DNA from: Prorocentrum cordatum
Taxonomy: Eukaryota; Sar; Dinophyceae; Prorocentrales; Prorocentraceae
Length of the DNA: 64,000 nucleotides
Direction of reading: 5' to 3'
NCBI GenBank assembly: GCA_963575745.1
Contig: CAUYUJ010020571.1
Location: forward strand, 356,882 to 420,881
The position numbers and the translations under genes are program-made. Positions 31,838 through 42,526 of the stretch are shown piece by piece; positions within the stretch are counted from its first letter, which is position 1, and the number at the start of each line of letters is the position of its first letter. The notes under the pieces are model-generated. The model did no database searches and was not told the origin of the DNA. It saw only the letters and a program-made list of their open reading frames with translations.

Positions 31838-32479
31838 GTGCCGCCGCCCTCCGTGAACCTCTTCGGCACTACCCTTGCCTTGGGCAAGATATTGAAATTC
31901 GCTTCATCGACTGCATGGGCGCCGAGGGTTGGATTCTCGAGGTCGTCATGCGGCTGCTCCCTGCCTCGCCGGGGCCGGGCCACGCTGACCGCCTTCTCCT
32001 TCGTCCGGCGCACACCTCTTCGCGACCATCTTCTTCCTCCAGACCGCCATCATCACTCCGTTTTTCGCCGTGCCAGCCAGCACACATTCGCATTTTCTCG
32101 CATTTCCCCCCGTTCATCTTCAGCGAGAGCGAACTGCTCCCTGAGGCCCCGAGCGATCTCTTCACGTCTGATGCCCCCATCTGCATACATCGTCGACAGC
32201 GCCATCGGCGAGCTGTGGGAGACCTTCCGCCTGGGGCGCCGCTCCTTCCTGGGCGTTAGTTCCCGGCTGCTTCTTCCGCTGCCCCGGAACGCCGACGTGG
32301 TCAGCATCGGGGCGATACTACCTAACAGCGAATACTGATAGGCTTCTAGTGGGGTCAAAAGAGAGCATCTTGACTCCCCAGGGGGGTCTGGGCGGGCGCC
32401 GGGAGAATCCAGGGAATCCGGGGACCCCCCAGGATTCCTATAGATTCCTATAGTTTCCTATGGATTCCTACAGATTCTG
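31838..32479. other. No confident gene
   Basis: Open frames continue but their composition becomes Ser/Arg/Pro-rich and no domain is visible. From 32390 the sequence becomes GGGAATCC/CCTATAG-like and passes into tandem repeats. Confidence 0.3.
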
Positions 32480-32738
32480 TTCCCAGAACACCATTCCCAG
32501 GCCACATTTTGAATGCCCGGAGCCAACTGTAGGCCACTTCGTGTTCTTCGTCTTCCCGCAACACCATTCCCAGGCCACATTTTGAATGCCCAGAGCCAAC
32601 TGTAGGCCAGTTCGTGTTCTTCGTGTTCCCAGAACACCACTCCTGTACCATATTTTGATTGCCCGGAGCCAACTATGGGCCACTTCGTGATCTTCGTGTT
32701 CCCAGAACACAAGTCCTGTGCCATATTTTGAATGCCCG
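32480..32738 (-). repeat. About 75-bp tandem repeat, 3-4 units
   Basis: Units share AACACCATTCCCAGGCCACA, TTTTGAATGCCCGGAGCCAA and GGCCACTTCGTGTTCTTCGT. Copies begin near 32485, 32568, 32634 and 32706, the last truncated. Confidence 0.85.
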
Positions 32739-33882
32739 AGCTGAGGCAGGCTGAGGCCGAGGCAGGCTGAGGCCGAGGCAGGCTGAGGCTGAGGCTGAGG
32801 CACGCCGAGGCAAGCTGAGGCTGAGGCTGAGGCAGGCTGAGGCTGAGGCAGGCTGAGGGTGGGGCTGACGCAGGCTGAGGCCGAGGCAGGCTGAGGCTGA
32901 GGCTGAGGCACGCCGAGGCAAGCTGAGGCTGAGGCTGAGGCAGGCTGAGGCTGAGGCAGGCTGAGGGTGAGGCTGACGCAGGCTGAGGCCGAGGCAGGCT
33001 GAGGCTGAGGCTGAGGCAGGCTGAGGCCGATGCAGGCTGAGGCTGAGGCTGAGGCAGGCTGAGGCTGAGGCAGGCTGAGGCTGAGGCTGGTGCAGGCTGA
33101 GGCTGAGAGGCTGACGCTGAGGCTGAGGCAGGCTGAGGCTGAGGCTGAGGCTGAGGCAAGCCGAGGCAGGCTGAGGCTGAGGCTGAAGCTGAGGCTAAGG
33201 CTGTGGCTGAGGCTGAGGCAAGCTGCGGCTGAGGCAGGCTGAGGCTGAGGCTGATGCAGGCTGAGGCTGAGGCTGACGCAGGCTGAGGCTGACGCAGGCT
33301 GAGGCTGAGGCTGAGGCCGAGGCAGGCTGAGGCCGAGGCAAGCCGAGGCAGGCTGAGGCTGAGGCTGAGGCTGAGGCTGAGGCAGGCTGAGGCTGAGACA
33401 GGCTGAGGCTGAGGTTGAGGCAGGCCGAGGCTGAGGCAGGTTGAGGCTGAGGCCGAGGCAGGCTCAGGCCGAAACAGGCTGAGGCTGAGACTGAGACTGA
33501 GGCTGAGGATGAGGGTGAGGCCGAGGTAGGCCGAAGCTGAGACAAGGTGAGGCTGAATGGGGGGGGGGGAAGGGGAAGGAGGAGGGGGGGGGGATGAGGG
33601 GAGGTTGAGGCAGGTTGAGGCTGAGGCAGGCTGAGGCCGAGGCAGGCTGAGGCTGAGGCTGAGGCAAGCCGAGGCAGGCTGAGGCTGAGGCTGAGGCTGA
33701 GGCTGAGGCAGGCTGAGGCTGAGGCAGGCTGAGGCTGAGGCTGACGCAGGCTGAGGCCGAGGCAGGCTGAGGCTGAGGCCGATGCAGGCTGAGGCTGAGG
33801 CCGAGGCAGGCTGAGGCTGAGGCTGAGGCTGAGGCAAGCCGAGGCAGGCTGAGGCTGAGGCTGAAACTGAGGCAGGCTGAGG
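32739..33882. repeat. (GAGGCT)n hexanucleotide array, 1.1 kb
   Basis: The array is built of GAGGCT, GAGGCA and GAGGCC hexamers with higher-order blocks such as GAGGCAGGCTGAGGCTGAGG and a small G-run interruption at about 33558-33600. The minus strand gives a 475-codon Ser/Ala/Pro/Gln repeat frame that I do not treat as a gene. Confidence 0.95.
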
Positions 33883-34135
33883 CATCCGTAGGAATAATCC
33901 TCAGGAATCCCTAGGAATCCTTAGGAATCCGTGGGCATCCTTAGGAATCCGTAGGCATACTTAAGCATCCTCAGGAATCCTTTGGAATCCTCAGGATTCC
34001 CTAAGAATCCTTAGGAATCCCTAGGAAGCAGGATTCCTAAGGATTCCTAAGGTTTCCCAAGGATTCCTATGGATTCCTAAGGATGCCTAAGGATGCCTTA
34101 GGAATCCCTAGGAATCCTTAGGATTCCATTGGATC
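33883..34135. repeat. GGAATCCTTAG minisatellite
   Basis: An 11-base unit (GGAATCCTTAG, with GCATCC and CTAG variants), first in one orientation and then inverted (CCTAAGGATT) from about 34030, so the array changes direction once. Confidence 0.88.
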
Positions 34136-34365
34136 CTAAGGCCGTTGCCACTGCGACTGTCATTGCGAATGCGACTGCGACTGCGAGAACGGCAGAATTC
34201 TGCAACTGGATTCTCACCTGAATCTTAAGGGGAATGCTTCCAGATATGCTTATACACATCGCTGTTAGGTTGCTTTGCCGGGATAATTTCATTCGTCCAT
34301 ACCTAGGCTCTGCCTAGAAGGGTTCTTACTGGCTGAGCTTAAAGGGGCCGGGCAGTGTAACACGC

Positions 34366-34432
34366 CCCGGGCGGTTCCCCCGGCATCCGCCCCGCGGTTC
34401 CCCTAGGATCCGCCCCGCGGTTCCCCCAGTTA
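34366..34432 (+). repeat. CGGTTCCCC-GATCCGCCCCG repeat
   Basis: Three copies of a unit of about 26 bases containing GCGGTTCCCC and ATCCGCCCCG. Confidence 0.7.
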
Positions 34433-34439
34433 CGTCCCT

Positions 34440-34640
34440 GGGTTCACCCAGCTTAGCTTAGTTTAGTTTAGCTTAGCTTAGCTTATATCATCTTAGCTTA
34501 GCTTAGCTTAGCTCAGCTTTAGCTTAGCTTAGCTTAGCTGATATCATATTAGCTTAGCTTAGCTTAGTTTAGGTTGGCTTAGCTTAGCTTAGCCTAGCTT
34601 AGCTTAGCTTAGCTTATTATAGCTTAGCTTACCTTAGCTT
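34440..34640 (+). repeat. (TTAGC)n pentanucleotide array
   Basis: TTAGC pentamers with variants TTAGT and two ATATCAT interruptions. Confidence 0.92.
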
Positions 34641-35045
34641 AGCTGAGCGCAGCGCAGCATAGCGCAGCGCAGCATTAGCACAGCATACCATAGCATAGCA
34701 TAGCCAAGCATAGCACAGCGCAGCATAGCATTGCATAACACAGCATAGCAGCGCATAGCATAGCATAGTATAGCGCAGCATAGCATAGCATAGCATAACA
34801 TAGCGCAGCATGACATATCATATCATAGCCTAGCATAGCATAGCATAGCGCAGCATAGCATAGCATATCATAGCGCAGTATAACATAGCATGGCATAGCA
34901 TAGCGTAGCGTAGCATAGCATAGCATAGCCTAGCATAACAAAGCGCAGTCGAACGTAACCTTGCATAGTATAGCATAGCATAGCATAGCGCAGCATAGCA
35001 AAGCATAGCAAATCATATCATAGCATAGCATAGCGCAGAGTAGAC
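34641..35045 (+). repeat. (ATAGC)n pentanucleotide array
   Basis: ATAGC, GCAGC and ATAAC pentamers, contiguous with the TTAGC array and differing from it by one base. The two are probably successive expansions of one seed. Confidence 0.92.
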
Positions 35046-35106
35046 GGCATGTAGATGCAGGTGTAGATGTAAATGTAGCTGTCGGTGTAGATGTAGATGT
35101 AGATGT
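35046..35106 (+). repeat. (GTAGAT)n hexanucleotide array
   Basis: About ten GTAGAT-type units with variants (GTAAAT, GTAGCT, GTCGGT). Confidence 0.85.
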
Positions 35107-35204
35107 TGCTTTCCTAAATGCTCCAACTCCTAGGTAGGGTCGCACTGGGATAATTTATATGGAATGCCCAGGCGCTTTTTGCGACGTGCCTGGCCCAGCG
35201 AAAG

Positions 35205-36440
35205 TTGAAAATGAAGTATCTGCGCGCGATGCTCCAGCGTGCCCCCATCGTCATGGTCACGGAGACGCCCGGGGCCAACGGTGGCAACCGTGCATGGCGG
35301 CCTCCTCATGGATGCTCTGCCTGGTGGTCAGCGGGCCCAGCTCCAGCACGCGCTGGAGTGGGCATCGTGGTGCGCGACGCCTTCCTGAAGGAGTTCGACG
35401 CGGCCCCTCCTGGACCGTCATCTGGCCTGGTCGGGCTGCCAAGCTTACCCTGGTGGGGCCCAGTGGCAGTTTAGACGTTGTGGGCGCTAAGGATCATGAT
35501 CTATTATATGGGGTTCACGCTGACCACGCCCACAGATGCACGACGTCCCCGGCACTCCAGGTACGCCTTCGCCTCAGGATTGCACGCGCCTTCGCGCGCC
35601 AGGAGGCAGCGCTTGCCCTTCTTGCCGGGGACTTCGACTGGGTTGCGCAGGACTCGGACCGACGCTCGCCGAGTATGTCGCAGGCTTCTGGGAGACGGGG
35701 CGCCCCTGAAGAGCGTCATTTCCAAAACGTGCTCGGCCGCCGCTTTGACTTGCATGATATGTGCCAGCCGGACTTCACGCGCGCTTCGGCTTCGGCGCGC
35801 CCCCGGCTTGATCGAATGCATTGCAGCCGCCGTGCCTCGGAGCAGCTCGACAGGCACGCGATGGCAGCGGCTCTGGAACGGGGCCCGGCGCGCCCAGCCC
35901 TTCGCGCTGCGCGCTTCTCCCGCCAGGCCCCGCGGAGGCCCCGCGAGTGCAAGGGGCCCATCCTGGAGCACGTCGCACGACATTCGGACTTTCCCCAACA
36001 AGTCTCGCTGAACAACCGCGGCAACCTGCGCGACAACCCAAACTCCACGAAGGTTGAGCACTTGCTTTTCCCGAAGGCGCCACGAAGGAGGTCGCTGCCC
36101 ACGCGGGCGCGATTTCTACCTCCCCCCTCGGAGGCGGTCGACTTCGAGGGCCAGCTCGGCGTTGCGACGAGGTTTTTGCGGGCCTCCGAACAGGGCCTGC
36201 TGGGCGAGGTGTCGTCCTGCATTGTCCGGTGCCCCTACCTCGAGGAGATCGCCGGCAATCCTTGCGACGCGCGCGGGAACCTCCCCGTCGAACTCCAGCG
36301 GGTCAGGGATCACGCCATGGACCTCGCCCGCGATCACGCGCTGGACGAGCTAGGCAAGTCTCGCGCGAACGGCGGCGACGACGATCCTATGCGCGCATCT
36401 CAGAGGAAGAAAAAATACACAATAATAATAATCAAATAGG
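35205..36440 (+). pseudogene. LINE APE-type endonuclease remnant
   Basis: The N-terminal part lies in one frame to about 35470 (APIVMVTETPGANGGNRAW, with the catalytic Glu context usually QETHG; then GVGIVVRDAFLKEFD). It then shifts to a second frame carrying LTLVGPSGSLDVVGAKDHDL, ALLAGDFDWVAQDSDRR (GDFD replacing GDFN) and ARPRLDRMHCS (family SRIDRIY). These are the ordered motifs of the endonuclease/phosphatase fold that nicks target DNA for non-LTR retrotransposons. The frameshift and N-to-D change suggest an inactive copy. A helical linker follows up to the RT. Confidence 0.65.
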
Positions 36441-36479
36441 CTCCAGCGCGCTTCGGATCCGCGAGCGCCACCATGAACG

Positions 36480-37560
36480 CCGCGGGGGGGATCCTCACTG
36501 ACAGCGGTCGCATGGCAGCGGAGCTCGGGGAGCATTGAGGCCGCGTCTTCAAAGCTCGAGGCAGCGACGCGGACCTCCTTAACACATGGATCCAGGGCGA
36601 TCCTGGGGGGGATTTCAAAGTGCGCCGACGGCGCATCAGGCGCGCGCTACGCTTGACCAGCAGCTCGTCTCCAGGCCCTAGCGGCATTCCGTTTTCTGCC
36701 TGGCGGTGCTTGGAGGTCTTTGCAGCGCCCGTCTTGCACGTCGCATTATTGGATATGTCTGCCGACGGCGGTTTGGGCCGCATGGCCGAGTCATTTGACG
36801 ATTTCAAGTGCCGTCTTCTTCAAGTTCTCCCCAAGAAAATAGCCGGTGCCGCCGAAGATGGGGCGACTTACTTCACTGCGGAGTCCGTCCGGCCGCTGAA
36901 CGTCACGAACGCGGACAACCGCTTTTTGGCTCGCGCCGCCCGCCTACTCATAATGAGAGCCTCGCGTCGCTTCTCGCATCTCCCCGTCTCAGCGCGGGCC
37001 ATGACTGGGCCGTCTGCGCCGGCTAATCTTGTAGGCATTGACGAAGCCATGGCCGAGGCTCTCCTGGAGGATGACTCCGCGTCGGCCTTCTTCTTCGATT
37101 TCGCGGCCGCGCTCCCTTCCGCGGAGCAGGACATGTTGCGCGCGTGATTCGCTTCTTTGGGCTGGCCGGACTGGCCCCTATCGCTTCGCCCGCGTTCTCT
37201 ATCAGAACAATTGGTGCCATGTCGCCATCGGCGGCTCGCGGCACGCGGAGTTCGTCATGTCCAGATGTATTCGACGAGGCTGCCCTTCGTCTCCTCTACT
37301 CTTCGCCCTTGCGTCCGATCTCTCGCTCAGACGGCCGGGCCGGCTACGCCCCCAGGCGCGCATTTGAGCATGCGCAGATGCGGATGATCTGGCCATGGTA
37401 TTCCCCAGGCTCATGGGGCACACATTGTCTTTGGCGGGCCTCGTCTCCGAGTGCGCTCAGATTTCAGGTCTGGGCTCAGCGTCAAGAAGACTGTTCTTGC
37501 CCAGTTGCGTGAGCTTCCTGTGCCTGAGCTACGCGAGCAAATTGGCGCCCACGCTCTGGG
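36480..37560 (+). pseudogene. LINE reverse transcriptase remnant
   Basis: The RT starts with DADLLNTWIQGDPGGDF and SSSPGPSGIPFSAWR (LINE motif 1). RPLNVTNADNRFLARAARLL corresponds to the RPISxxNxDYK block, and ASAFFFDFAAALPSAEQDML to motif A with its Asp. A frameshift near 37140 leads to RCIRRGCPSSPLLFALASDL (motif B). After an in-frame TGA at 37365 comes ADADDLAMVFPRLMG (motif C; Y-A-D-D has become D-A-D-D). These are ordered RT palm motifs on one strand, with at least three disablements. Confidence 0.78.
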
Positions 37561-38160
37561 GCAGGGCTGCCTGACAATCGACAGCAAGGCCTGGATGCGG
37601 AACCCAACATGTCTATCAATCGATCAATCGATCGATGTCGCATGGTCTATCAATCGATTTCGATGCATTGCGAAGGCCTTGCGGCCAGCGCTGCCGACCC
37701 TGATGGGGGGGCCTGAGGCGCGCGGGAGTCATGAGGTCGGAAGGGGGAATGTTCTCCCCGGGAAGGGTGCTCCCCCACGGAAGGGGGGTCAGAACCTTTG
37801 GGGCCATCCCCCCAGCCCCCCCCCCCCCCGGGGCCTCCCTAACACCCCTGGGGCTCCCCCCTCCCCGGCGGGGGAAGGATCAAAGGGAAGGGTTTCGTTT
37901 CGACTCAACTGCGACGTCGCTCGACGATTTTTCTTGGGCTGAGACGTTTGACGTGGGGGGCCCGCCGACGTGGGCACGGCGGGGCGGTGACGGTGAAACG
38001 ACAACGACGACGAGGACGACGCAAGCGGAAAAGCCTCTCACACTTCGTGGTGTGTCAATCACTTGATCTCGATCGATGTTTATCGATTCCCCCATCTATG
38101 TATGTGGATAGTCATACATCTTCGGTGAATATACGTGTGTGCGTGTGTGTGTGTCGACCG
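37561..38160. other. No gene; ATCAATCG repeats and GC-rich runs
   Basis: Repeated TCTATCAATCGAT words at 37610-37660 may be the simple-repeat tail of the LINE. A stretch of G and C runs (37690-37900) follows, compositionally like the 554-bp insert at 20110. A short (GTGTGT) run lies at 38135-38152. Confidence 0.4.
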
Positions 38161-38762
38161 TTACAACGTCTTCTTTAGAAGCACTTGAGGATGGTGTTTA
38201 CGAAACGCCGTTGACGGCAACACCACACCGCTCACCCTCCGAATCTTCGCCTCCGGCTCCTGTCCAAGGCGTTCCTTTTCCTGTGCAATTTCCTCGGCAC
38301 CGCCTGCACCCCGGCCCGCCTTCCAGCCGCCTGAGGCCCCGCCCGTCTGTGCCCTGTCTCCCCAAGGAGAGCTGTGCGTAGCCCGCCTAGCTTTTACCGG
38401 AAGAGGTTCGCTCTCGCCCCGCAGACCAAAAAAGTGTTTGTCGACCGTTTTCAACAGGTATCTGGTTGAAGTGAACAGCTATGGGGGCACCTCAGGCGCA
38501 ACTGCTGCTACAGCATGGGGCCTGGGCAGCCCGTGAAACATCCAGGAATGCAGCGTTCGCGCAGCTCCACGCGTGCGCCTAGATCCCGGGCTCCTGTTCG
38601 GGACGCACCAGGGCAGCAGCAGTGAGATGAGGAGGGAGAGAGGGAGGAGGAGGAGGAACAACGCAGGAGAGAATGTCGATGGGGAAGGAGGAAGGAGCAA
38701 GAATGAGGAGAGGTCGCTGCCTCACCTTTTGAACTGGACCCCCCTATCGTTCCCCCTCGGCA
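38161..38762. other. No gene; purine tract at 38620-38710
   Basis: No family was recognised on either strand. A GGAGGGAGGAGG tract is present. Confidence 0.4.
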
Positions 38763-38935
38763 CAATCAACCCGCATATTAAAGATGGGCAACCTTCCCAA
38801 GGCTGCCCTTGCATCCTTGCCTCCTCGGCCCATCCTTCGCCACCTTCGTCGGCCGCGGCCCCGTCGAAAAACTTCGAAATGGGCGTCCAAGGCCCTTGCA
38901 TCCTTATCGCGCATCCTTACTATGCGGGTCGACTG
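38763..38935. mobile_element. Second copy of the mariner-like MITE
   Basis: It is the same 173-bp length as the copy at 7019, starting CAATCAACCCGCAT and ending ATGCGGGTCGACTG, with about 15 substitutions. The inner sequence (CTTCCCAAGG-TGCCCTTGCA; TCGAAATGGGCGTCCAAGGC) is clearly homologous. The left TA is not preserved. Confidence 0.82.
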
Positions 38936-38940
38936 TAAGC

Positions 38941-39013
38941 TTAAGTCGGGCGTGTCCCTCTACAGGAGGAATACTCAAAATATTTTAAAAAATAACTAGT
39001 CTGGGGACGATTT
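38941..39013. mobile_element. Left part of the hAT-like MITE, truncated
   Basis: It follows CTGTAAGC exactly as at 7197 and matches that element from TTAAGTCGGGCGTGTCCCTC to GTCTGGGGACGATTT. The right terminal repeat is missing and unrelated GC-rich DNA begins. Confidence 0.78.
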
Positions 39014-39159
39014 AGTGCTTTTCCCCAGAATTCTCGGGCTGCCGCCTGCGCCCGCGCGCAGGCGGCCGCGGGGCCACGCCTGCGCGCCCCGCAGGGCGAA
39101 GGGACGTGTCGGGAGGGAAGGGGGGATCACCCGGCGGCGGCGGGAAGGAAGGCGGGCCG

Positions 39160-39345
39160 GAAGGAGAAGGAGCAACAGAAGAGGGGAAAACAATGGAAGG
39201 ACGAGGATGAAGGACGAGGAAGAAGGAGAAGGAAGGACGAGGAGGAAGGAAAACGATGGAAGGACAAGGAGGAATGGCCGGAAGGAAAACGATGGACGGA
39301 CGAGGAGGAAGGAGAAGGAGCAATAGAGGAGGGGAAAACAATGAG
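39160..39345. repeat. GGACGAGGAGGAAGGA minisatellite
   Basis: Imperfect units containing GGAAGGACGAGGA, GAAGGAGAAGG and AAAACGATGGA repeat at about 25-50 bases. Confidence 0.75.
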
Positions 39346-39539
39346 GGAGGGGTCGGACGTTGCGTGCCGGTTGGGTCCCAGTGCCGCGCCGTGCTGGGCC
39401 AGGAGCTGGCCGAGAAGGGCGTCGTGGCCCGCGCGGGCTCCACCGAGTCCGAGGAGGACCTGGATTGCGTCTGGTGGGACTGCAGTCTCGTCAGGCGCCG
39501 ACGTCCGCACGGCAGTAGCCAAAGAGGAGAAGGGAAGGA

Positions 39540-39800
39540 GAGAGGGGAGCTGAGGAGAAAGAGTGAGAGGACTCAAGAAAAGGAAAGCGGGAAGGAAGAG
39601 GAAACAAGTGGTAGGGATGTCGGAGAGATCAGAAAAAGGAATCATAGTAGGAGAAGGATGAGGGGGAGGATGGTGGGGATGAGGAGGAGGAGGAGGAGAG
39701 GAGGAGGAGGAGGAGGAGGAGGAGGAGGAGGAGGAGGAGGAGGAGAGTGAGAAAATGAGAGGCAGACGGGGAGAGGAGGAGGAGGAGGAGGAGGCGGACG
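39540..39800. repeat. Purine tract with (GAG)n core
   Basis: GAGAGG/GGAAGG words lead into a (GAG)n core at about 39685-39748 and a second at 39770-39795. Confidence 0.85.
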
Positions 39801-40054
39801 AGAAGGAGCGGAGACAATTTCTTGTGCTGGGGCCGCTGCCCGATGAGCGGGTTGGCAGTTCTCGCTGGCAGCAGCGCCCGGTATGGCATCAGGCGCTATC
39901 AGTTTCGCGCACGTTAGCAAATCGGGGCTCGAATTATCACCGTGATTTTCGCTTGTTTCTCCCATCTCCTACGGGTGAGTTTCCTGTTGTTCCCCATATC
40001 CTCAGGATGGGGCTCTTGCTTGTTATTACTCTGACCGCGCTGACTCCTCGCTCA

Positions 40055-40235
40055 CTCACCTCCCTCCTCCTCCTCCTCCTGCTCCTAGTCCTCCTCCTCT
40101 TCCCCCCCCTCCTCCTCGTCCTCCTCCTGGTCCTCCTCCTCCTCCTCCTCCTCCTCCTCCTCCTCCTCCTTCTGGTCCTCCTCCTCCTCCTGGTCCTGCT
40201 CCTGGTCCTCCTCCTCCTCCTCCTCCTGCTCACCC
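40055..40235. repeat. (CTC)n array with CCTGGT interruptions
   Basis: CTC triplets with CTGGTC and CTGCTC interruptions, in opposite orientation to the (GAG)n array 300 bp upstream. The pair could fold into a long hairpin. Confidence 0.9.
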
Positions 40236-40267
40236 AGAGTCACACTCAGGGTCACGACTTAGGCTAG

Positions 40268-40521
40268 GCTGTGATGACGATGATGAAACTGATGATGAAG
40301 CTGATGATGATGCTGATGATGATGTTGAGGCTGATGGTGGTGTTGATGATGCTGTCGCTGATGATGATGATCACGGTGGTTTGATGTTGGTGATGACGAC
40401 AACAATGATGGTGATGTTGATATTGATGATGCTGATGATGATGAAGGTGATGAGGATGTTGTTGATGATGATGACGATGACGATGATGATGATGATGATG
40501 ATGATGATGAATATGATGAAT

Positions 40522-40572
<51 letters not shown>

Positions 40573-40653
40573 ATGGTGCTGGTGCTGGTGCTGGTGATGG
40601 TGATGATTATGCTGATGCTGATGCTGATGATGATGATGATGAATATGATGAAT

Positions 40654-40695
<42 letters not shown>

Positions 40696-40775
40696 TCGAT
40701 GATGATGTCGATTGTGATGATGATGATGAGGGTGTTGATGATGCTGTCGATGATGATGATGATGATGATGATGAC

Positions 40776-40820
<45 letters not shown>

Positions 40821-41115
40821 CAGGGTGGTTTGATGCTAATGATGACGACAACAACGATGGTAATGACAATGTTGATGCTAATGAAGGTGATGATGATGAT
40901 GATGACGATGATGACGATTATCATCATCATGGTGATGTTGCTGGTGTTAATGAAGGTGGTGATGATGCTGATGATGCTGATAATGCTGATGGCGATCATG
41001 ATGATGATGGTGGTGGTGATGATGATGCTGACGCTGCTGCTGCTGATGATGATGCTGATGGTGCTGGTGATGGTGGTGATGATGATTATGCTGATGCTGA
41101 TGCTGATGCTGATGC

Positions 41116-41158
<43 letters not shown>

Positions 41159-41165
41159 GATGAGG
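40268..41165 (+). repeat. (GAT)n satellite, 0.9 kb
   Basis: GATGAT triplets with GCTGAT, GGTGAT and GACGAT variants. In one frame they give poly-Met, in another poly-Asp, and on the complement poly-His. The 200-290 codon frames here are repeat translations. Confidence 0.95.
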
Positions 41166-41185
41166 ACGAGGATAGCGGAGCAGAT

Positions 41186-42004
41186 TTTGAGGATGTCTCG
41201 GACGACGCGCTGGTTTCAGCACCCCCAAAGGGGGTGGGCCAGGGGGTACCTCACTCTTCCGTTCGCGCCCCGATTGCTTGGATTTTTCGAGTGGTTTGCT
41301 TCTTTGCTGCCGCAGCATCTTCCCTTTTCGGGGCTGATTTGGAGGACCTCTCGGGCGAGGCGCTGGCTTCCGCACCCCGGGGGGGCCCAGTTTGCGATGA
41401 TGCCTCGAGCGGTTTGCCTGTCTTGGTTGCCAGACTCGTTCGCTTTCGGAGCAGATTCTGAACATGTCTTCGGGCGAGGCGCTGGTTTCAGCGCTCCCAC
41501 GGGGGAGCCGCCAGGGGGGTATCTCCCCCCTCCGCTTGCGGCCACACTGCGCTGTTGTCTCGAGCGGCTTCCCCGTTTGCTGCCGCAGCATCCTCTGTTT
41601 TTTCGGAGCGGATGTGTCGGACCTCTCGGGCGAGGCGCTGGTTTTCGCACCCCAGGGGCCCAGGTTGCGAGGATGTCTCGAGCGGTTTGCCTGTTTTGAT
41701 GGCTAGACTCGCTTGCGTTCAGAGCAGATTCTGAGGATGTCTCGGGCGAGGCGCTGGTGGTTTCGGCACCCCTAAGGGGTGACCGCCAGGATCTCATCCC
41801 CTCCTTCGCGCCCAGATTGCGGGGATGTCTCTGCCCATCTGCTTGTTTGCCAGTCGAACATCCTTTACTTTCGGAGCAGGTTTGATGACGTGTCAGGCGA
41901 GGCGCCGGTTTTGACACCCCGGAGGGGGCCCAGATTGCGAGGATGTCTCGAGTGGCTTGCTTGCTTTAGTGGTCAGACTCGTCTGCGTTCAGGCCGAATC
42001 CTTA
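41186..42004 (+). repeat. GCGAGGCGCTGG minisatellite, copy A
   Basis: Units of about 115-150 bp each contain GAGGATGTCTCG, GGCGAGGCGCTGGTTTC, a G-run, and GTTTGC-TGTTT. The core GCGAGGCGCTGG (or GACGCGCTGG) recurs about six times. It directly follows the GAT array. The same unit forms a second array at 54458-55290. Confidence 0.85.
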
Positions 42005-42215
42005 CTGTTTGACGTATGTTGCCCCCCCCCCCCTGAGGCTTCAACCCTAAGTGTTGTCCGTATGTTCTTATAGATTCGGCCCCTCCTAGGGTACGAATCC
42101 TTGGCGCACTACTATGTTACTATAAATTGCCCCTCTCGTGTGGCTCCAGGCCTAGGTCATGTACGCATGTTCCTATAGATTGGGCTTCTCCCGGCGCGCG
42201 AATCCTCCCCAGGAG
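42005..42215 (+). repeat. TATAGATTGGGC minisatellite, copy A
   Basis: Words TATGTTCTTATAGATTCGGC, GGGTACGAATCCTTGG and GGCTTCAACCCTAAGTGTTG recur with variants at about 42110-42210. The same words form an array at 53391-53720. Confidence 0.75.
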
Positions 42216-42526
42216 GCTCCGTGGGGCGTCAGGGAACTCCAGGAGACAACGGGGGGCACGAGGAGGCCCCAAGAAGTAAATATGCTCCTCTCCGCCTCAT
42301 ATTCAATTAGAACTTAAGTTAACTTGCGTGCTACGCACTGTCTGCCTGAACTAATGCTGCATCCTGCAGCTGTATTGATTGCTCAAGCAAGCTTGCCTTG
42401 GCTTGCAGGAGAGAAAAGGAGCGCGCCAGCCCTCGGCCGTCGCGCGTCGTCGGTCGTAGGCCAGCCGGCCTCCTCCCTACACATTCCTGATAGAGTAATA
42501 TTGCTTAACGGATACTTGCCTTATCG

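Noticed and set aside
32458-33885. 475-codon minus-strand Gln/Pro/Ala/Ser frame
   Set aside because: It is a direct translation of the GAGGCT hexamer array.
32480-35106. CRISPR array
   Set aside because: Repeats are contiguous with no unique spacers of uniform length, and the DNA is eukaryotic.
40264-41699. Poly-His (minus) and poly-Met (plus) frames
   Set aside because: They are translations of the GAT triplet array and the adjoining minisatellite.
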